A stretch of 64,000 bases of DNA from Microlunatus flavus (lineage in GTDB: Bacteria > Actinomycetota > Actinomycetes > Propionibacteriales > Propionibacteriaceae), in NCBI RefSeq assembly GCF_900110855.1, contig NZ_FOFA01000005.1, forward strand, positions 124,001 through 188,000, read 5' to 3'. The notes beneath the pieces were generated by a model that searched no databases, was not told the DNA's origin, and saw only the letters and a program-made list of their open reading frames with translations. Positions within the stretch are counted from its first letter, which is position 1. Each line of letters starts with the position of its first letter. The translations under genes and the position numbers were made by a program. Below are positions 47,589 to 56,848 of this stretch, one piece after another.

Positions 47589-49036
47589 ACCGCGACTTCG
47601 GACCCGGCCAGGTCGTCGGAGGGATCGGCCGGGAGCTCGGCGGGTCCGCCGGCAGCCCGGCGGACGGCGGCGGCGACGGCGGTGTGCACGTCGGCGTTGA
47701 ACACGCTGGGCGTGATGTAGGCGGCGTTGAGCTCGCCGTCGGAGACGACCCCGGCGAGCGCCCGCGCGGCGGCGAGCAGCATCGTCTCGGTGATCTCGGA
47801 GGACTGCGCGTCGAGGAGCCCGCGGAACACGCCCGGGAAGGCGAGCACGTTGTTGATCTGGTTGGGGAAGTCCGAGCGGCCGGTCGCGACGACGGCCGCG
47901 TACCGGCTGGCCTCGACGGGGTCGACCTCCGGCTCGGGGTTGGCCAGCGCGAAGACGATCGCGTCCTCCGCCATCGTGGCGACGTCCTCCCCGCGCAGCA
48001 CGTTCGGCGCCGACACCCCGACGAAGACGTCCGCCCCCGCCACCGCCTCGCGCAGCGAGCCGGTGAAGTCGAGGCGGTTGGTGTGCTCGGCCAGCCAGAG
48101 CAGCTCCCCGGCCAGGCCGCCCCGGCCGCGGTGCACGACGCCCTCGATGTCGGCCACCACGATGTCGCCGGCCCCGGCGGCGAGCAGCAGCTTGATGATC
48201 GCCGTGCCCGCCGCGCCGGCCCCGGACATGACGATGCGCACCTGCGCGATGTCCTTGCCCACCACGCGCAGCGCGTTGTAGAGCGCGGCCAGCACCACGA
48301 TCGCGGTGCCGTGCTGGTCGTCGTGGAAGACGGGGATGTCGAGCAGCTCGCGCAGCCGGCGCTCCACCTCGAAGCAGCGCGGCGCGGAGATGTCCTCCAG
48401 GTTGATCCCGGCGAAGCCCGGCGCGACCGCCTTGGCGACCGCGACGATCTCGTCGACGTCCTGGGTGTCGAGGCACAGCGGCCAGGCGTCGATGCCCGCG
48501 AAGCGCTTGAACAGGGCCGCCTTGCCCTCCATCACCGGCAGCGCGGCCTCCGGGCCGATGTTGCCGAGCCCGAGGACGGCGGAACCGTCGGTGATGACGG
48601 CGATCGAGTTGCGCTTGACCGTGAGGCGGCGCGCGTCGTCCTTGTTCTTGGCGATCGCGAGGCACACGCGGGCGACGCCGGGGGTGTAGATCATCGACAG
48701 GTCGTCGCGGTTGCGGATCGGGTGCTTGGTCTGCATCTCGATCTTGCCGCCGAGGTGCATGAGGAACGTCCGGTCGCTGACCTTGCCGATCACCACGCCC
48801 GGGACAGCCGCCATGATCTCGACGATCTCGTCGGCGTGGTTGGTGTCGCGCGCGGCGACCGTGACGTCCATCCGCAGCCGCTCGTGGCCCGAGGCCGTGA
48901 CGTCGAGGGCCGTGACCACGCCCCCGGCCTGCTCGACGGCGGTGGTCAGCTGGCTGACCGACGCGCCGCCGGCCGGGACCTCCAGCCGGACGGTGATGGA
49001 GTACGAGACAGAGGGGACGGCGCTCACGCCCTGCAT
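47585..49036 (-). CDS. NAD-dependent malic enzyme with N-terminal ACT-like domain
   Basis: A 483-residue malic enzyme that decarboxylates L-malate to pyruvate with NAD(P)H formation. The first ~85 residues form an ACT-like regulatory domain (SYSITVRLEVPAGGASVSQLTTAVEQAGG). The catalytic part follows: YTPGVARVCLAIA, NSIAVITDGSAVLGLGNIGPEAALPVMEGKA in two stretches, the metal site INLEDISAPRCFEVERRL, HDDQHGTAIVVLAAL, and the Rossmann motif MSGAGAAGTAIIKLLL. ATG at 49036 is used; GTG at 49027 is an alternative. It heads the operon with VanZ and YqgE, 14 bp after the 49051-49833 gene. Confidence 0.95.
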   Translation of the reverse strand: MQGVSAVPSVSYSITVRLEVPAGGASVSQLTTAVEQAGGVVTALDVTASGHERLRMDVTVAARDTNHADEIVEIMAAVPGVVIGKVSDRTFLMHLGGKIEMQTKHPIRNRDDLSMIYTPGVARVCLAIAKNKDDARRLTVKRNSIAVITDGSAVLGLGNIGPEAALPVMEGKAALFKRFAGIDAWPLCLDTQDVDEIVAVAKAVAPGFAGINLEDISAPRCFEVERRLRELLDIPVFHDDQHGTAIVVLAALYNALRVVGKDIAQVRIVMSGAGAAGTAIIKLLLAAGAGDIVVADIEGVVHRGRGGLAGELLWLAEHTNRLDFTGSLREAVAGADVFVGVSAPNVLRGEDVATMAEDAIVFALANPEPEVDPVEASRYAAVVATGRSDFPNQINNVLAFPGVFRGLLDAQSSEITETMLLAAARALAGVVSDGELNAAYITPSVFNADVHTAVAAAVRRAAGGPAELPADPSDDLAGSEVAV

Positions 49037-49050
49037 GCTCTCACGGTCGC

Positions 49051-49833
49051 TCAGGGCAGGGTCAGCGTCCAGCGGCCGGGGCAGGCGACCTCCACGACGA
49101 GGCGGTCGGTCCCGCGCACGGCGGGTACGGCCGAGGTCCCGGTGGCGCCGGTGCGCCGCACCCCGCCGTCGACGTACTCCGCCGCCCGCGCCGGCCGGGC
49201 GAGCACGCGGAACGACCCCGCCGCCCCGCAGCGCAGCGCGAGGTCGCCCCGCGCCCGCACCGCCACCACGTCGTCGCCCAGGCCGTCGAAGGTCGCCTCG
49301 TGCAGCGGCACCACGTCGAAGGGGGTCAGCGTCACGGTCCACTCCGCGTGCGCCGGGGCCGCGACGACCAGGCGGGTCGCCCGTCCACGCACGCCGCGCT
49401 CGCCGACGGACGTGTCGAGCGTGGCGGTGACGGCGGTGGGGTCGGCGAGCGGGCCGCCGCCCACCGCCGTGCCGCGGGGCCACTCGACGAGCCAGGTGCG
49501 CGCGTCGCAGCCGGTGCAGATGAAGTGCAGGCGGGTCCCGTTGCCCGGGGCCCGGGTGTAGCGCAGCTGGGCGTCGCCGCGGCCGCTGACCAGCGCGCTG
49601 CGGTCGCCCAGCGTGCCGACGCGACGGACCGGGTACGCGGGTCCCGGCCGTGGCGGCGGGGCCGTGGTCGACGGGCGGGCCGACGTCGCCGGCGCGACGG
49701 GAGGTGGCGCCACGGGAGGTGACGCCACGGGCGCCCGCCCGGTGAGGGCGACGAGGCCGGCCCCGACGGCGAGGACCAGCCCCAGCACCGTGCCGGCGAC
49801 GATAGTGCCCCGCCGCGACGGCGCCCGCTCCAC
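49051..49833 (-). CDS. Membrane-anchored secreted protein of unknown function
   Basis: A 260-residue protein. One N-terminal hydrophobic segment (TIVAGTVLGLVLAVGAGLVAL) is followed by a Pro/Ala/Thr-rich linker of about 40 residues, then a beta-rich domain probably outside the cell. Cysteines in FICTGCDARTW, ALRCGAAG and EVACPGRW are placed like disulphide pairs. I do not recognise the family. It follows the sigma/anti-sigma pair on the same strand after 34 bp and could be the extracytoplasmic sensing partner that the soluble anti-sigma factor lacks; that is inference. Confidence 0.7.
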   Translation of the reverse strand: MERAPSRRGTIVAGTVLGLVLAVGAGLVALTGRAPVASPPVAPPPVAPATSARPSTTAPPPRPGPAYPVRRVGTLGDRSALVSGRGDAQLRYTRAPGNGTRLHFICTGCDARTWLVEWPRGTAVGGGPLADPTAVTATLDTSVGERGVRGRATRLVVAAPAHAEWTVTLTPFDVVPLHEATFDGLGDDVVAVRARGDLALRCGAAGSFRVLARPARAAEYVDGGVRRTGATGTSAVPAVRGTDRLVVEVACPGRWTLTLP

Positions 49834-49867
49834 GGCTGCGGCCCGTGGGTCCGGTGCCGGTCCCGGC

Positions 49868-50464
49868 TCAGGCGGCCGGGACCAGCTCCCCGCGCACGAT
49901 GGTGTCGCCGGAGTGCTCGGTGCTGCCGATGCTCTGCTGGGAGATGTCGAGGATGCCGAACTCGTCGAGGTCGATCGCGTGCTCGACCGTCCACAGCCCG
50001 TGGCGGCCGTCGAGGATGCCGAGCGTCTGACGCCGGGACGGGTCCGTGCGGTGCAGCAGCCACGCCTGCCGGATGCCGGCCGCCGGCAGGTCCGCGTGCA
50101 GCGTCACCTGCAGCACCCGCCGCCCCTGGGCGTCGGTGCCGAGCTCCGCGTCACCGGTCGCGGCGGACCAGCCGGCCGCGACCGGGGTCAGCCGGGCGTG
50201 GACGGCGAGCTCGCGCACGTCGACGGCGCCCTCGGGGCTCTGGGTCGGCACGCCGCGGATCTCCGTGCGGATCGCCTCCCACACGCGGGGGTCGGGGTCG
50301 CTCATGGCGAGGTCGGCCGCGCCGCGGGCCAGCGTCACGACGTGCTGGAGCTCCGCCAGCTCGGCCGCGCAGACCGGGCACGAGCGCACGTGCTCGCGGT
50401 CCGCCTCGCTGCCAACCTCCTCGCCCAGGGCGAGCAGGGCGAGCAGTTCCGGGTCAGTGTGCAT
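49868..50464 (-). CDS. Anti-sigma factor, zinc-binding, soluble
   Basis: A 198-residue anti-sigma factor. The zinc anti-sigma domain shows H25-x3-C29-x2-C32 in REHVRSCPVCAAEL. The C-terminal ~110 residues resemble the RskA/anti-sigma-K beta domain (VLQVTLHADLPAAGIRQAWLLHR, LGILDGRHGLWTVEHAIDLDEFGILDIS), which is normally extracytoplasmic. No membrane segment separates the two, so the whole protein should be cytosolic. It overlaps the sigma gene by 11 bp, as expected for a cognate pair. The signal is unknown. Confidence 0.9.
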   Translation of the reverse strand: MHTDPELLALLALGEEVGSEADREHVRSCPVCAAELAELQHVVTLARGAADLAMSDPDPRVWEAIRTEIRGVPTQSPEGAVDVRELAVHARLTPVAAGWSAATGDAELGTDAQGRRVLQVTLHADLPAAGIRQAWLLHRTDPSRRQTLGILDGRHGLWTVEHAIDLDEFGILDISQQSIGSTEHSGDTIVRGELVPAA

Positions 50465-51011
50465 CCGTGGGGACCTCCCACCGTTGACGCAGCTGGATCA
50501 GGCTGCTGGCGACCTGGCTCTTGACGTCCTCCACGGACAGCCCAGTACGAGCGGCGACCTCGGCCGGGGTGAGGTCGTCGAGGATCATCCGTAGAACGCG
50601 CTGAGGGACGGGGTCCAGGTGCGACAGCCCGTCCGCCAGCACCAGGCGTTCGGCCAGGACCACCGGTCTGGACCGTCCCTCACCAGACCCTTCGGCCCGA
50701 CCCGCCTCCGTGGAGGCGCCCGGGACGGCACCGGTCGCCGCCCGCGCGTCCTCGATGCGGGCGCAGGCCAGCTCGATCAGCCAGGCCGAGAACGACGCGT
50801 GGCCGGGCTCGACGCTGCCGCGGCCGGTCCAGAGCTCGGTGAACACCTGCTTGGTCACGTCCTCCGCCCGGGTCACGTCGCCCAGGGCGCGCAGCGCGAG
50901 GCTGTAGACCAGCGGGGACCAGCGGTCGTACACCGCGGACAGCCCGTCCGCCCCGCCGCCCCGGAGGGCGTCGACGACCGCGGACGAGTCCTCCACGCTC
51001 CGTGCACCCAC
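50454..51011 (-). CDS. ECF-type RNA polymerase sigma factor
   Basis: A 185-residue sigma factor of the ECF group. Region 2 is AVYDRWSPLVYSLALRALGDVTRAEDVTKQVFTELW at about residues 27-62. An Ala/Gly/Glu-rich linker follows. Region 4 is LDPVPQRVLRMILDDLTPAEVAARTGLSVEDVKSQVASSLIQLRQRW in pieces, ending near the C-terminus. The SigK-like partner domain in the next gene suggests an ECF19/SigK-type system, though that is tentative. The operon runs sigma, anti-sigma, membrane-anchored protein. It diverges from the aldo/keto reductase gene across 136 bp carrying an inverted repeat. Confidence 0.92.
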   Translation of the reverse strand: MGARSVEDSSAVVDALRGGGADGLSAVYDRWSPLVYSLALRALGDVTRAEDVTKQVFTELWTGRGSVEPGHASFSAWLIELACARIEDARAATGAVPGASTEAGRAEGSGEGRSRPVVLAERLVLADGLSHLDPVPQRVLRMILDDLTPAEVAARTGLSVEDVKSQVASSLIQLRQRWEVPTDAH

Positions 51012-51079
51012 CTCGGCTCCTCGCCCTCGTCGCAGAATTCGACCCGGAGAAGACTAGGCGGTCGCGAGGCGTCGGACCG

Positions 51080-51111
51080 GGACCGGACACGATCCGTCCC
51101 GCGTCCGGTCC
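51080..51111. promoter_or_regulatory. Inverted repeat in the sigma factor / aldo-keto reductase divergent region
   Basis: GGACCGGAC (51080-51088) and GTCCGGTCC (51103-51111) are perfect 9-bp arms around a 14-base loop. On the - strand a TAGTCT -10-like hexamer for the sigma gene lies nearby at about 51053-51058. It could be an operator or an mRNA stem. Confidence 0.35.
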
Positions 51112-51147
51112 GCCGCAGCGGGGCCGCACCGACGAAGGGAGCACCTC

Positions 51148-52125
51148 GTGCAGCACCGACGACTGGGCCGGACCGGCCTGGACGTGTCCGACATCGGCTT
51201 CGGCGCCTGGGGCATCGGCGGCGCCGGCGGCGGGTGGGTCGGCGCCCGCGACGACGAGTCGCTGGCCGCGCTGGAGCGGTTCATCGAGCTGGGCGGGACG
51301 TTCGTCGACACCGCCCGCGGCTACGGGCGCAGCGAGGAGCTGGTCGGGCAGGTCCTGCGCCGCCACCCGGGCGAGGGGCTCGTCGTCGCCACGAAGGTGC
51401 CGCCGCGCAACGGCGAGTGGCCGGCCCGCCACGACGTCGACGTCAGCGAGACCTTCCCGGGTGCGCACATCCGGGCCAGCCTCGAGGAGAGCCTGCGGGC
51501 CAGCGGGCTCGAGCGCTTCGACGTGCTCCAGCTCCACGTCTGGAGCGACTCCTGGGTCGGCCACGGCGACTGGCTGGAGACCGTGCAGTCGCTCAAGGAC
51601 GAGGGGCTGGTCGGCGCGTTCGGGGTCTCGATCAACGACCACCAGCCCGAGCAGGGCGTCGCGCTGGTCCGCAGCGGCGTCGTCGACACCGTGCAGGTGA
51701 TCTACAACGTCTTCGACCAGGCGCCCGAGGACGCCCTGCTGCCGGCGTGCCAGGAGCACGGTGTCGGCGTGATCGTGCGGGTCGCGCTCGACGAGGGCGG
51801 GCTCACCGGGCGGGTCGGGCCGGGGACGACGTTCGAGGCCGGGGACTTCCGTGCCCGCTACTTCGGCGGCGCCCGGCTCGCCGAGCTCGAGGAGCACGTC
51901 CGCGCGCTGACCGAGGACCTGGGGATCGGGCGCGACGAGCTGGCCGACGTGGCGCTGCGCTTCGTGCTGGCCCACCCGGCCGTGTCCACGGTCATTGCGG
52001 GCATGCGGACGGTGCGCAACGTCGAGCGGAACGCCGCGACCAGCGACCGCGCACCCCTGACGCCTGCGCAGCTGGAGACGCTGCGCCGGCACCGCTGGGA
52101 GCGGAACTGGTACACCGCCCCGTAG
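51148..52125 (+). CDS. Aldo/keto reductase
   Basis: A 325-residue NADPH-dependent aldo/keto reductase with a TIM-barrel fold. The N-terminus [20 protein letters not shown] is typical. The catalytic Tyr is Tyr59 in [14 protein letters not shown], Lys lies in VVATKVPP, and His in LQLHVWSD. The C-terminal cofactor part is [16 protein letters not shown]. It resembles general-stress or L-glyceraldehyde-type reductases; the substrate is unknown. GTG at 51148 has AAGGGAG upstream. Its stop is 7 bp from the convergent VWA gene. Confidence 0.95.
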   Translation: MQHRRLGRTGLDVSDIGFGAWGIGGAGGGWVGARDDESLAALERFIELGGTFVDTARGYGRSEELVGQVLRRHPGEGLVVATKVPPRNGEWPARHDVDVSETFPGAHIRASLEESLRASGLERFDVLQLHVWSDSWVGHGDWLETVQSLKDEGLVGAFGVSINDHQPEQGVALVRSGVVDTVQVIYNVFDQAPEDALLPACQEHGVGVIVRVALDEGGLTGRVGPGTTFEAGDFRARYFGGARLAELEEHVRALTEDLGIGRDELADVALRFVLAHPAVSTVIAGMRTVRNVERNAATSDRAPLTPAQLETLRRHRWERNWYTAP

Positions 52126-52132
52126 GCACGGC

Positions 52133-53356
52133 TCAGGTCGCGCGGGCGGCCTGCTGCGCCGCGGCCCAGGCCCCGACGTCGCCGCGACGCAGCGCGACGG
52201 CCAGCATGTCGGGGAAGGCGTCGGGGGTGCAGGCGAAGGCCGGCACCCCCAGCGCGTCCAGCGCCGCCGCGTGCTCGTGGTCGTACGCCGGCGTGCCCGA
52301 GTCGCTGAGGGCGAGCAGGACGACGACGGTGACGCCGCTGCGGACGAGCGAGGCCACGCGGCGCAGCAGCTGTTCGGCGTCGCCGCCCTCGAAGAGGTCG
52401 GTGACGAGCACGAGCAGGGTGTCCTCGGGCGCCCGGACGAGCTCCGCGGCGTACGCGAGCCCGCGGTTGATGTCCGTCCCGCCGCCCAGCTGGCAGCCGA
52501 ACAGCACGTCCACGGCGTCGTCGAGGTGCGGGGTGAGGTCGACGACCTCGGTGTCGAAGACCACCAGCGACGTCCGCAGCGACCGGATCGAGGCGAGCAC
52601 GGCGGCGAACACCGCCCCGAACACGACCGACTCCGCCATCGAGCCCGACTGGTCGAGGACCACGACGACGTCGCGCGTGACGGCCGGGGACGCGCGGGCG
52701 TAACCGACCAGGCGCTCGGGCACCACGGTGCGGTGCTCGGGCAGGTAGTGGCGCAGGTTGGCCGCGATGGTGGCGTTCCAGTCGATGTCGCGCGGTCGGG
52801 GCCGGGAGGTGCGGGCGGCCCGGTTGACGGCGCCGTGGACCGCGGAACGGGTGGGCTGCGCGATCCGGCGCTCGATCTCGGCCACCACCCGCGCCACGAC
52901 GAGGCGGGCCGTGCGCCGGGTCGTCTCCGGCATGACCGTGTTGAGCCCCACCAGCGTCGCGGCCAGGTGCACGTCGGGCTGCACGGAGTCGAGCAGCTCG
53001 GGTTCCAGGAGCATCGAGGCGAGGTCGAGCCGCTCGATCGCGTCGCGCTGCAGGACCTGGACGACCGACGTCGGGAAGTAGGCGCGGATGTCGCCGAGCC
53101 ACCGGGCGACCGACGGGGCCGACGCGCCCAGGCCCCCATGACGGCGCACCCGCCGCAGGTCGCCGGACCCGTCGGGGTCGTCGGCGTCGTAGAGCGCGGC
53201 CAGCGCCCGGTCCATCTGCTGCTCGTCGGCGGACAGGCCGGGCTCGAGCGCCTCCTGCGCCGGCTCGCCGAGCAGCAGCCGCCAGCGCCGGTCGCGCGCG
53301 GAGCCGCCGGAGGCTCCGGAGGCTGGGGAGGCGTCGCTCTCCTCGCGCTCAGCCAC
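52133..53356 (-). CDS. VWA domain-containing protein of a MoxR/SWIM operon
   Basis: A 407-residue protein. The C-terminal ~200 residues are a von Willebrand factor A domain with an intact MIDAS motif, D-x-S-x-S in VVVLDQSGSMAESV, then GCQLGGGTDINRGLAYA (the Thr of the site) and LVLVTDLFEGG (the Asp). The N-terminal half is helical and lies ahead of the metal site. There is no signal peptide or membrane segment, so it is cytosolic, unlike most surface VWA proteins. GTG at 53356 overlaps the DUF5682 gene by 8 bp. It is the last gene of SWIM-DUF5691-MoxR-DUF5682-VWA and is probably a partner of the MoxR ATPase. Confidence 0.92.
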   Translation of the reverse strand: MAEREESDASPASGASGGSARDRRWRLLLGEPAQEALEPGLSADEQQMDRALAALYDADDPDGSGDLRRVRRHGGLGASAPSVARWLGDIRAYFPTSVVQVLQRDAIERLDLASMLLEPELLDSVQPDVHLAATLVGLNTVMPETTRRTARLVVARVVAEIERRIAQPTRSAVHGAVNRAARTSRPRPRDIDWNATIAANLRHYLPEHRTVVPERLVGYARASPAVTRDVVVVLDQSGSMAESVVFGAVFAAVLASIRSLRTSLVVFDTEVVDLTPHLDDAVDVLFGCQLGGGTDINRGLAYAAELVRAPEDTLLVLVTDLFEGGDAEQLLRRVASLVRSGVTVVVLLALSDSGTPAYDHEHAAALDALGVPAFACTPDAFPDMLAVALRRGDVGAWAAAQQAARAT

Positions 53357-55727
53357 GGCCGGCCTCGAGGATGGTCTCGACCGTGGCCAGCACCGGGGCG
53401 ACGAGCTCGTCGGGGCCGTCCGCGTCGGGCGCCGGACCCGCCGCGTCGCCGTGCGCCAGGCGCTGGGCGAGGGCCCGGCGCTGCACCGTCGAGAAGGTCC
53501 CGAACGTGCGCCGCACCAGGGGCAGCACGTCGGTGAACTCCTCGTCGCCCAGCCCGGCCACCCAGCCGTCGAGCAGGCCGCGCAGCGCCGGGTCGTGCAC
53601 GAGCAGGACGGCGCCGTCGGTGAAGAAGCCCTCGACCCACGCCGCCTTGGCCGCCGCCGCGCTCCCGTAGGAGAGGGCCCGGTGCAGGCGGGCCGGGGCG
53701 TCAGGCACCAGCTCGGCGTCGACGAGCAGGCGGGTCAGGCGGCCCTGCAGCAGCGGGGCGAGGTCCGCCCGCCCGACCAGCGCCGCGAGCGTTCCCAGCC
53801 ACTCGCGGCGCACGTCGGTCGCGCCCTCCTGGGCCAGCAGCCCGACCGCGGCGTGGACGGCGTCGACGAGGTCGCGGACCCGTACGGCGCTGTCGTCGTC
53901 GAGACCCGTCGTCGCCCGCGCGAGCCCGGCGCAGGTGCGCCGGACGAGGACCTCCGAGGTCTGGCGCAGCGCGGTGGTGTCGGTGCCGCGGACGTCGCCG
54001 TAGCGCGCGGCGCGCGCGAGGGCGGGGACCGCCTCCATCAGGTGCAGCACGTCGGCATCGCGTGCGGCCTGGTCCGCGCAGGCGGCGAGCAGCCGGTCGA
54101 GCGCGTCCGGGAGGGCGGCGAGGAGGCAGCGCTCGACGGTGCGGGCGAGCTCGACCAGGCTCTGCCCCTCGACCACGGCGTCGACCCGCGCGGTGGCGGC
54201 GGCCTCGACGGTGGTCCCCCACACGGCCGCCTCCACCACGGCGATGGCCAGCTCGGGATGCCACTGCAGCCGCCACGTCTCGCGGAACGTCCCGGTGGCC
54301 TGCACGTCGCTCGTCGCCGGCGCGGCCCAGGCCAGCTCGAGCAGCCGCAGGCGGTGGAACAGCTGCGAACGCTCCCGGTCGATCCCGCGGCGCAGGTCGA
54401 GGTCGAGGCTGCGGGCGGCCGGCTCGCGCTTGAGCCGCAGCCGCCGCGTCGTCGCCGCGAGGTCGGCCTCCAGCGGCACCGTGGGGACGGCGGCGGGCAC
54501 CTCCCCGAGCCGCTCCCCCACGACCAGCCGGTCGGTGACGAAGCGCAGGGCCAGCTCGTCGCCGTCGCAGAGCACGGAGCGCGTCGCGTCGGTCACCTCG
54601 GTGAGCCCGGCCAGCGGGCGGCCCCGCAGCGTCGCGAGGGTCTCGGCCAGGCGGACCGCCTCGATCACGGACGCGCTGGAGACGGGCAGGTCGCGCCCGC
54701 GCAGCTCGCCGGCCACCGCGGTGAGCCAGCGGACCACCGGCGCGTCGCGGGCCTCGAAGAGGTGCGCGTACCAGCCGGGCGAGGTGATCCCGGCGCCGTA
54801 GCCGCTGGAGGCGGCGAGGCGCCGGTGGGTCCACGGCACCCAGGTGCACACGACCTTGCGCTTCGCGGCGCCGCGCAGGGTCCGCGCGTCGGGCGCCGCG
54901 GGCCCGAGCGGTGCGGTGAGCACGGGGGCGTGCCAGGCCCCGCAGACCACGGCGACCCGGGTGCGGCCGCGCTTGAGCGCGGCGCGGATGGTCTGGCGCA
55001 TCATCGCCTCGCGCCGGGCCTCGCCCTCGGCGTACCGGCCGTGGCGCTGCCCGACGAGCCGGCGCAGCTCCCCCATCGCCTCGAGCACGAGCGGGAAGGG
55101 CGAGGAGGAGTCCAGCCGGCCCTCGACCACGTCCTCCCACCAGCGCTCGGCGTCGTCGTAGCCGCCCGCCTGGGCGAGCGCTCCGAGCGGGTCGCGGCCG
55201 GCCAGGCGGCGCAGCGCGGCCGCGTCCCCACCCCGTGGCGCCGGAGCGCCCAGCAGCTCCTCGACCGCCGACCGTTCCCCGGCCTCCTCGCCCCGCTCGG
55301 CGTCGTCGGACCCGTCGGGACCATCAAGACCGTCGGAGGCCTCGTCGAGCAGGGTGCGCCCCTGGGGCGCGAGCGTCATCGCGGCCGGGAGGTCGCAGAA
55401 TCCGACCTCGACCTCGCGCCGGCGCGCCCAGAGGATCGCCTGCCACTCCGGCGAGAACTCCGCGAACGGCCAGAACGCCGCCTGGCGCGGTTCCTCCGGC
55501 GCGTACGCCAGCAGCGCCACGGGCGGCACGAGACCGGGGTCGCCCACGAAGCGCAGCAGCGGGTCCGCGTCCGGGGGTCCCTCGACGAGCACGCAGTCCG
55601 GGTCGTACGCGTCGAGCGCCGCCACGAGCGAGCGGGCCGAACCCGGCCCGTGGTGGCGCACGCCGAAGACCTCGACCGGGCCGCGCGGCGGTGCCGCGAC
55701 GTCGGTCTCGAGCTCGGCGAGCGTCAC
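53349..55727 (-). CDS. DUF5682 family protein
   Basis: A 792-residue cytosolic protein of the DUF5682 family. The first ~330 residues resemble TraB/ChaN-type folds: VEVFGVRHHGPGSARSLVAALDAYDPDCVLVEGPPDADPLLRF carries the His-His and Glu seen in such putative metal-dependent hydrolases, and VAVVCGAWHAPVL adds a later His. The rest is helical repeats (LVELARTVERCLLAALPDALDRLLAAC). The resemblance is my inference, and no activity is established. GTG at 55727 overlaps the MoxR stop (GTGA). It is the largest product of the operon and the likely effector or scaffold. Confidence 0.88.
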   Translation of the reverse strand: MTLAELETDVAAPPRGPVEVFGVRHHGPGSARSLVAALDAYDPDCVLVEGPPDADPLLRFVGDPGLVPPVALLAYAPEEPRQAAFWPFAEFSPEWQAILWARRREVEVGFCDLPAAMTLAPQGRTLLDEASDGLDGPDGSDDAERGEEAGERSAVEELLGAPAPRGGDAAALRRLAGRDPLGALAQAGGYDDAERWWEDVVEGRLDSSSPFPLVLEAMGELRRLVGQRHGRYAEGEARREAMMRQTIRAALKRGRTRVAVVCGAWHAPVLTAPLGPAAPDARTLRGAAKRKVVCTWVPWTHRRLAASSGYGAGITSPGWYAHLFEARDAPVVRWLTAVAGELRGRDLPVSSASVIEAVRLAETLATLRGRPLAGLTEVTDATRSVLCDGDELALRFVTDRLVVGERLGEVPAAVPTVPLEADLAATTRRLRLKREPAARSLDLDLRRGIDRERSQLFHRLRLLELAWAAPATSDVQATGTFRETWRLQWHPELAIAVVEAAVWGTTVEAAATARVDAVVEGQSLVELARTVERCLLAALPDALDRLLAACADQAARDADVLHLMEAVPALARAARYGDVRGTDTTALRQTSEVLVRRTCAGLARATTGLDDDSAVRVRDLVDAVHAAVGLLAQEGATDVRREWLGTLAALVGRADLAPLLQGRLTRLLVDAELVPDAPARLHRALSYGSAAAAKAAWVEGFFTDGAVLLVHDPALRGLLDGWVAGLGDEEFTDVLPLVRRTFGTFSTVQRRALAQRLAHGDAAGPAPDADGPDELVAPVLATVETILEAGRG

Positions 55728-56848
55728 GTCGAGTCCCGGCAGGCCTCGTAGAACGCGCCCCAGCCCGGGCGTTCGCGGACGACGACGTCGAGGTACTCCT
55801 GCCAGGCCTGGGCGTCGGCCACCGGGTCCTTGACCACGGCGCCGACGATCCCGGAGGCCACGTCGGCGGGGCGCAGCACGCCGTCGCCGAAGTGCGCGGC
55901 CAGTGCGATCCCGTTGGTGACGACCGAGATCGCCTCGGCCGCGGACAGCGTCGCCGTCGGGGACCGGACCGCGGTGCGGCCGTCGGCGGTGACGCCGGCA
56001 CGGAGCTCGCGGAACACCGTCACCACCCGCTCGATCTCCTCCGCCGCGGTGCTCACCGGCGGCAGGGACAGCGACGCGGTCAGGTCCGCGACCCGGGTCG
56101 TGACGATGCGGACCTCGTCCTCGACGTCGGTCGGCAGCGGCAGGACCACCGTGTTGAACCGTCGCCGCAGCGCCGACGACAGGTCGTTGACGCCCTTGTC
56201 GCGGTCGTTCGCGGTGGCGATGACGTTGAAGCCGGGCCGCGCCGCGACCTCGCGGCCGAGCTCGGGCACCGGCAGGACCTTCTCGGACAGGACGGTGATC
56301 AGCGCGTCCTGGACGTCGGAGGGGATGCGGGTCAGCTCCTCGACCCGGGTGAGCGCGCCGCGCTCCATCCCCACCATGACCGGCGACGGGACGAGCGCCT
56401 CGGGCGTCGGGCCCTCGGCGAGCAGGCGCGCGTAGTTCCAGCCGTAGCGGATGGACTCCTCCGCCGTGCCCGAGGTGCCCTGCACCAGCAGCGTCGAGTC
56501 GCCCGACACCGCGGCCGCGAGGTGCTCCGACACCCAGGACTTCGCGGTCCCGGGCAGCCCGAGGAGCAGCAGGGCGCGGTCGGTGGTCAGCGTGGCCACG
56601 GCGACCTCCATGAGCCGTCGCGAGCCGATGTACTTCGCGCTGACCACCGTGCCGTCGGCCAGCGTGCCGCCGACGAGGTAGGTGACCACCGACCACGGCG
56701 ACAGCCGCCAGCGCGGCGGGCGGGGGCGGCCCTCCTCGGCGTCGAACGCCTCCAGCGCCTCCAGCTCCGCGGCGAAGGCGACCTCGGCGTGCGGGCGCAG
56801 CACGGCGGGGACGCCGTCGGCGGGGGCGAGCTCGGTGCTGGCGGTCAT
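55724..56848 (-). CDS. MoxR-family AAA+ ATPase
   Basis: A 374-residue AAA+ ATPase of the MoxR class. Walker A is LLLLGLPGTAKSWVSEHL. The Walker B/sensor region is RGALTRVEELTRIPSDVQDALITVLSEK. GFNVIATANDRDKGVNDLSSALRRRFNTVVLPLP holds sensor 1 (Asn) and the Arg finger region. A lid domain follows. MoxR ATPases act as chaperones with VWA-domain partners, and one is encoded two genes downstream. ATG at 56848 overlaps the DUF5691 stop (ATGA), and its own stop overlaps DUF5682, so all are co-translated. Confidence 0.95.
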   Translation of the reverse strand: MTASTELAPADGVPAVLRPHAEVAFAAELEALEAFDAEEGRPRPPRWRLSPWSVVTYLVGGTLADGTVVSAKYIGSRRLMEVAVATLTTDRALLLLGLPGTAKSWVSEHLAAAVSGDSTLLVQGTSGTAEESIRYGWNYARLLAEGPTPEALVPSPVMVGMERGALTRVEELTRIPSDVQDALITVLSEKVLPVPELGREVAARPGFNVIATANDRDKGVNDLSSALRRRFNTVVLPLPTDVEDEVRIVTTRVADLTASLSLPPVSTAAEEIERVVTVFRELRAGVTADGRTAVRSPTATLSAAEAISVVTNGIALAAHFGDGVLRPADVASGIVGAVVKDPVADAQAWQEYLDVVVRERPGWGAFYEACRDST

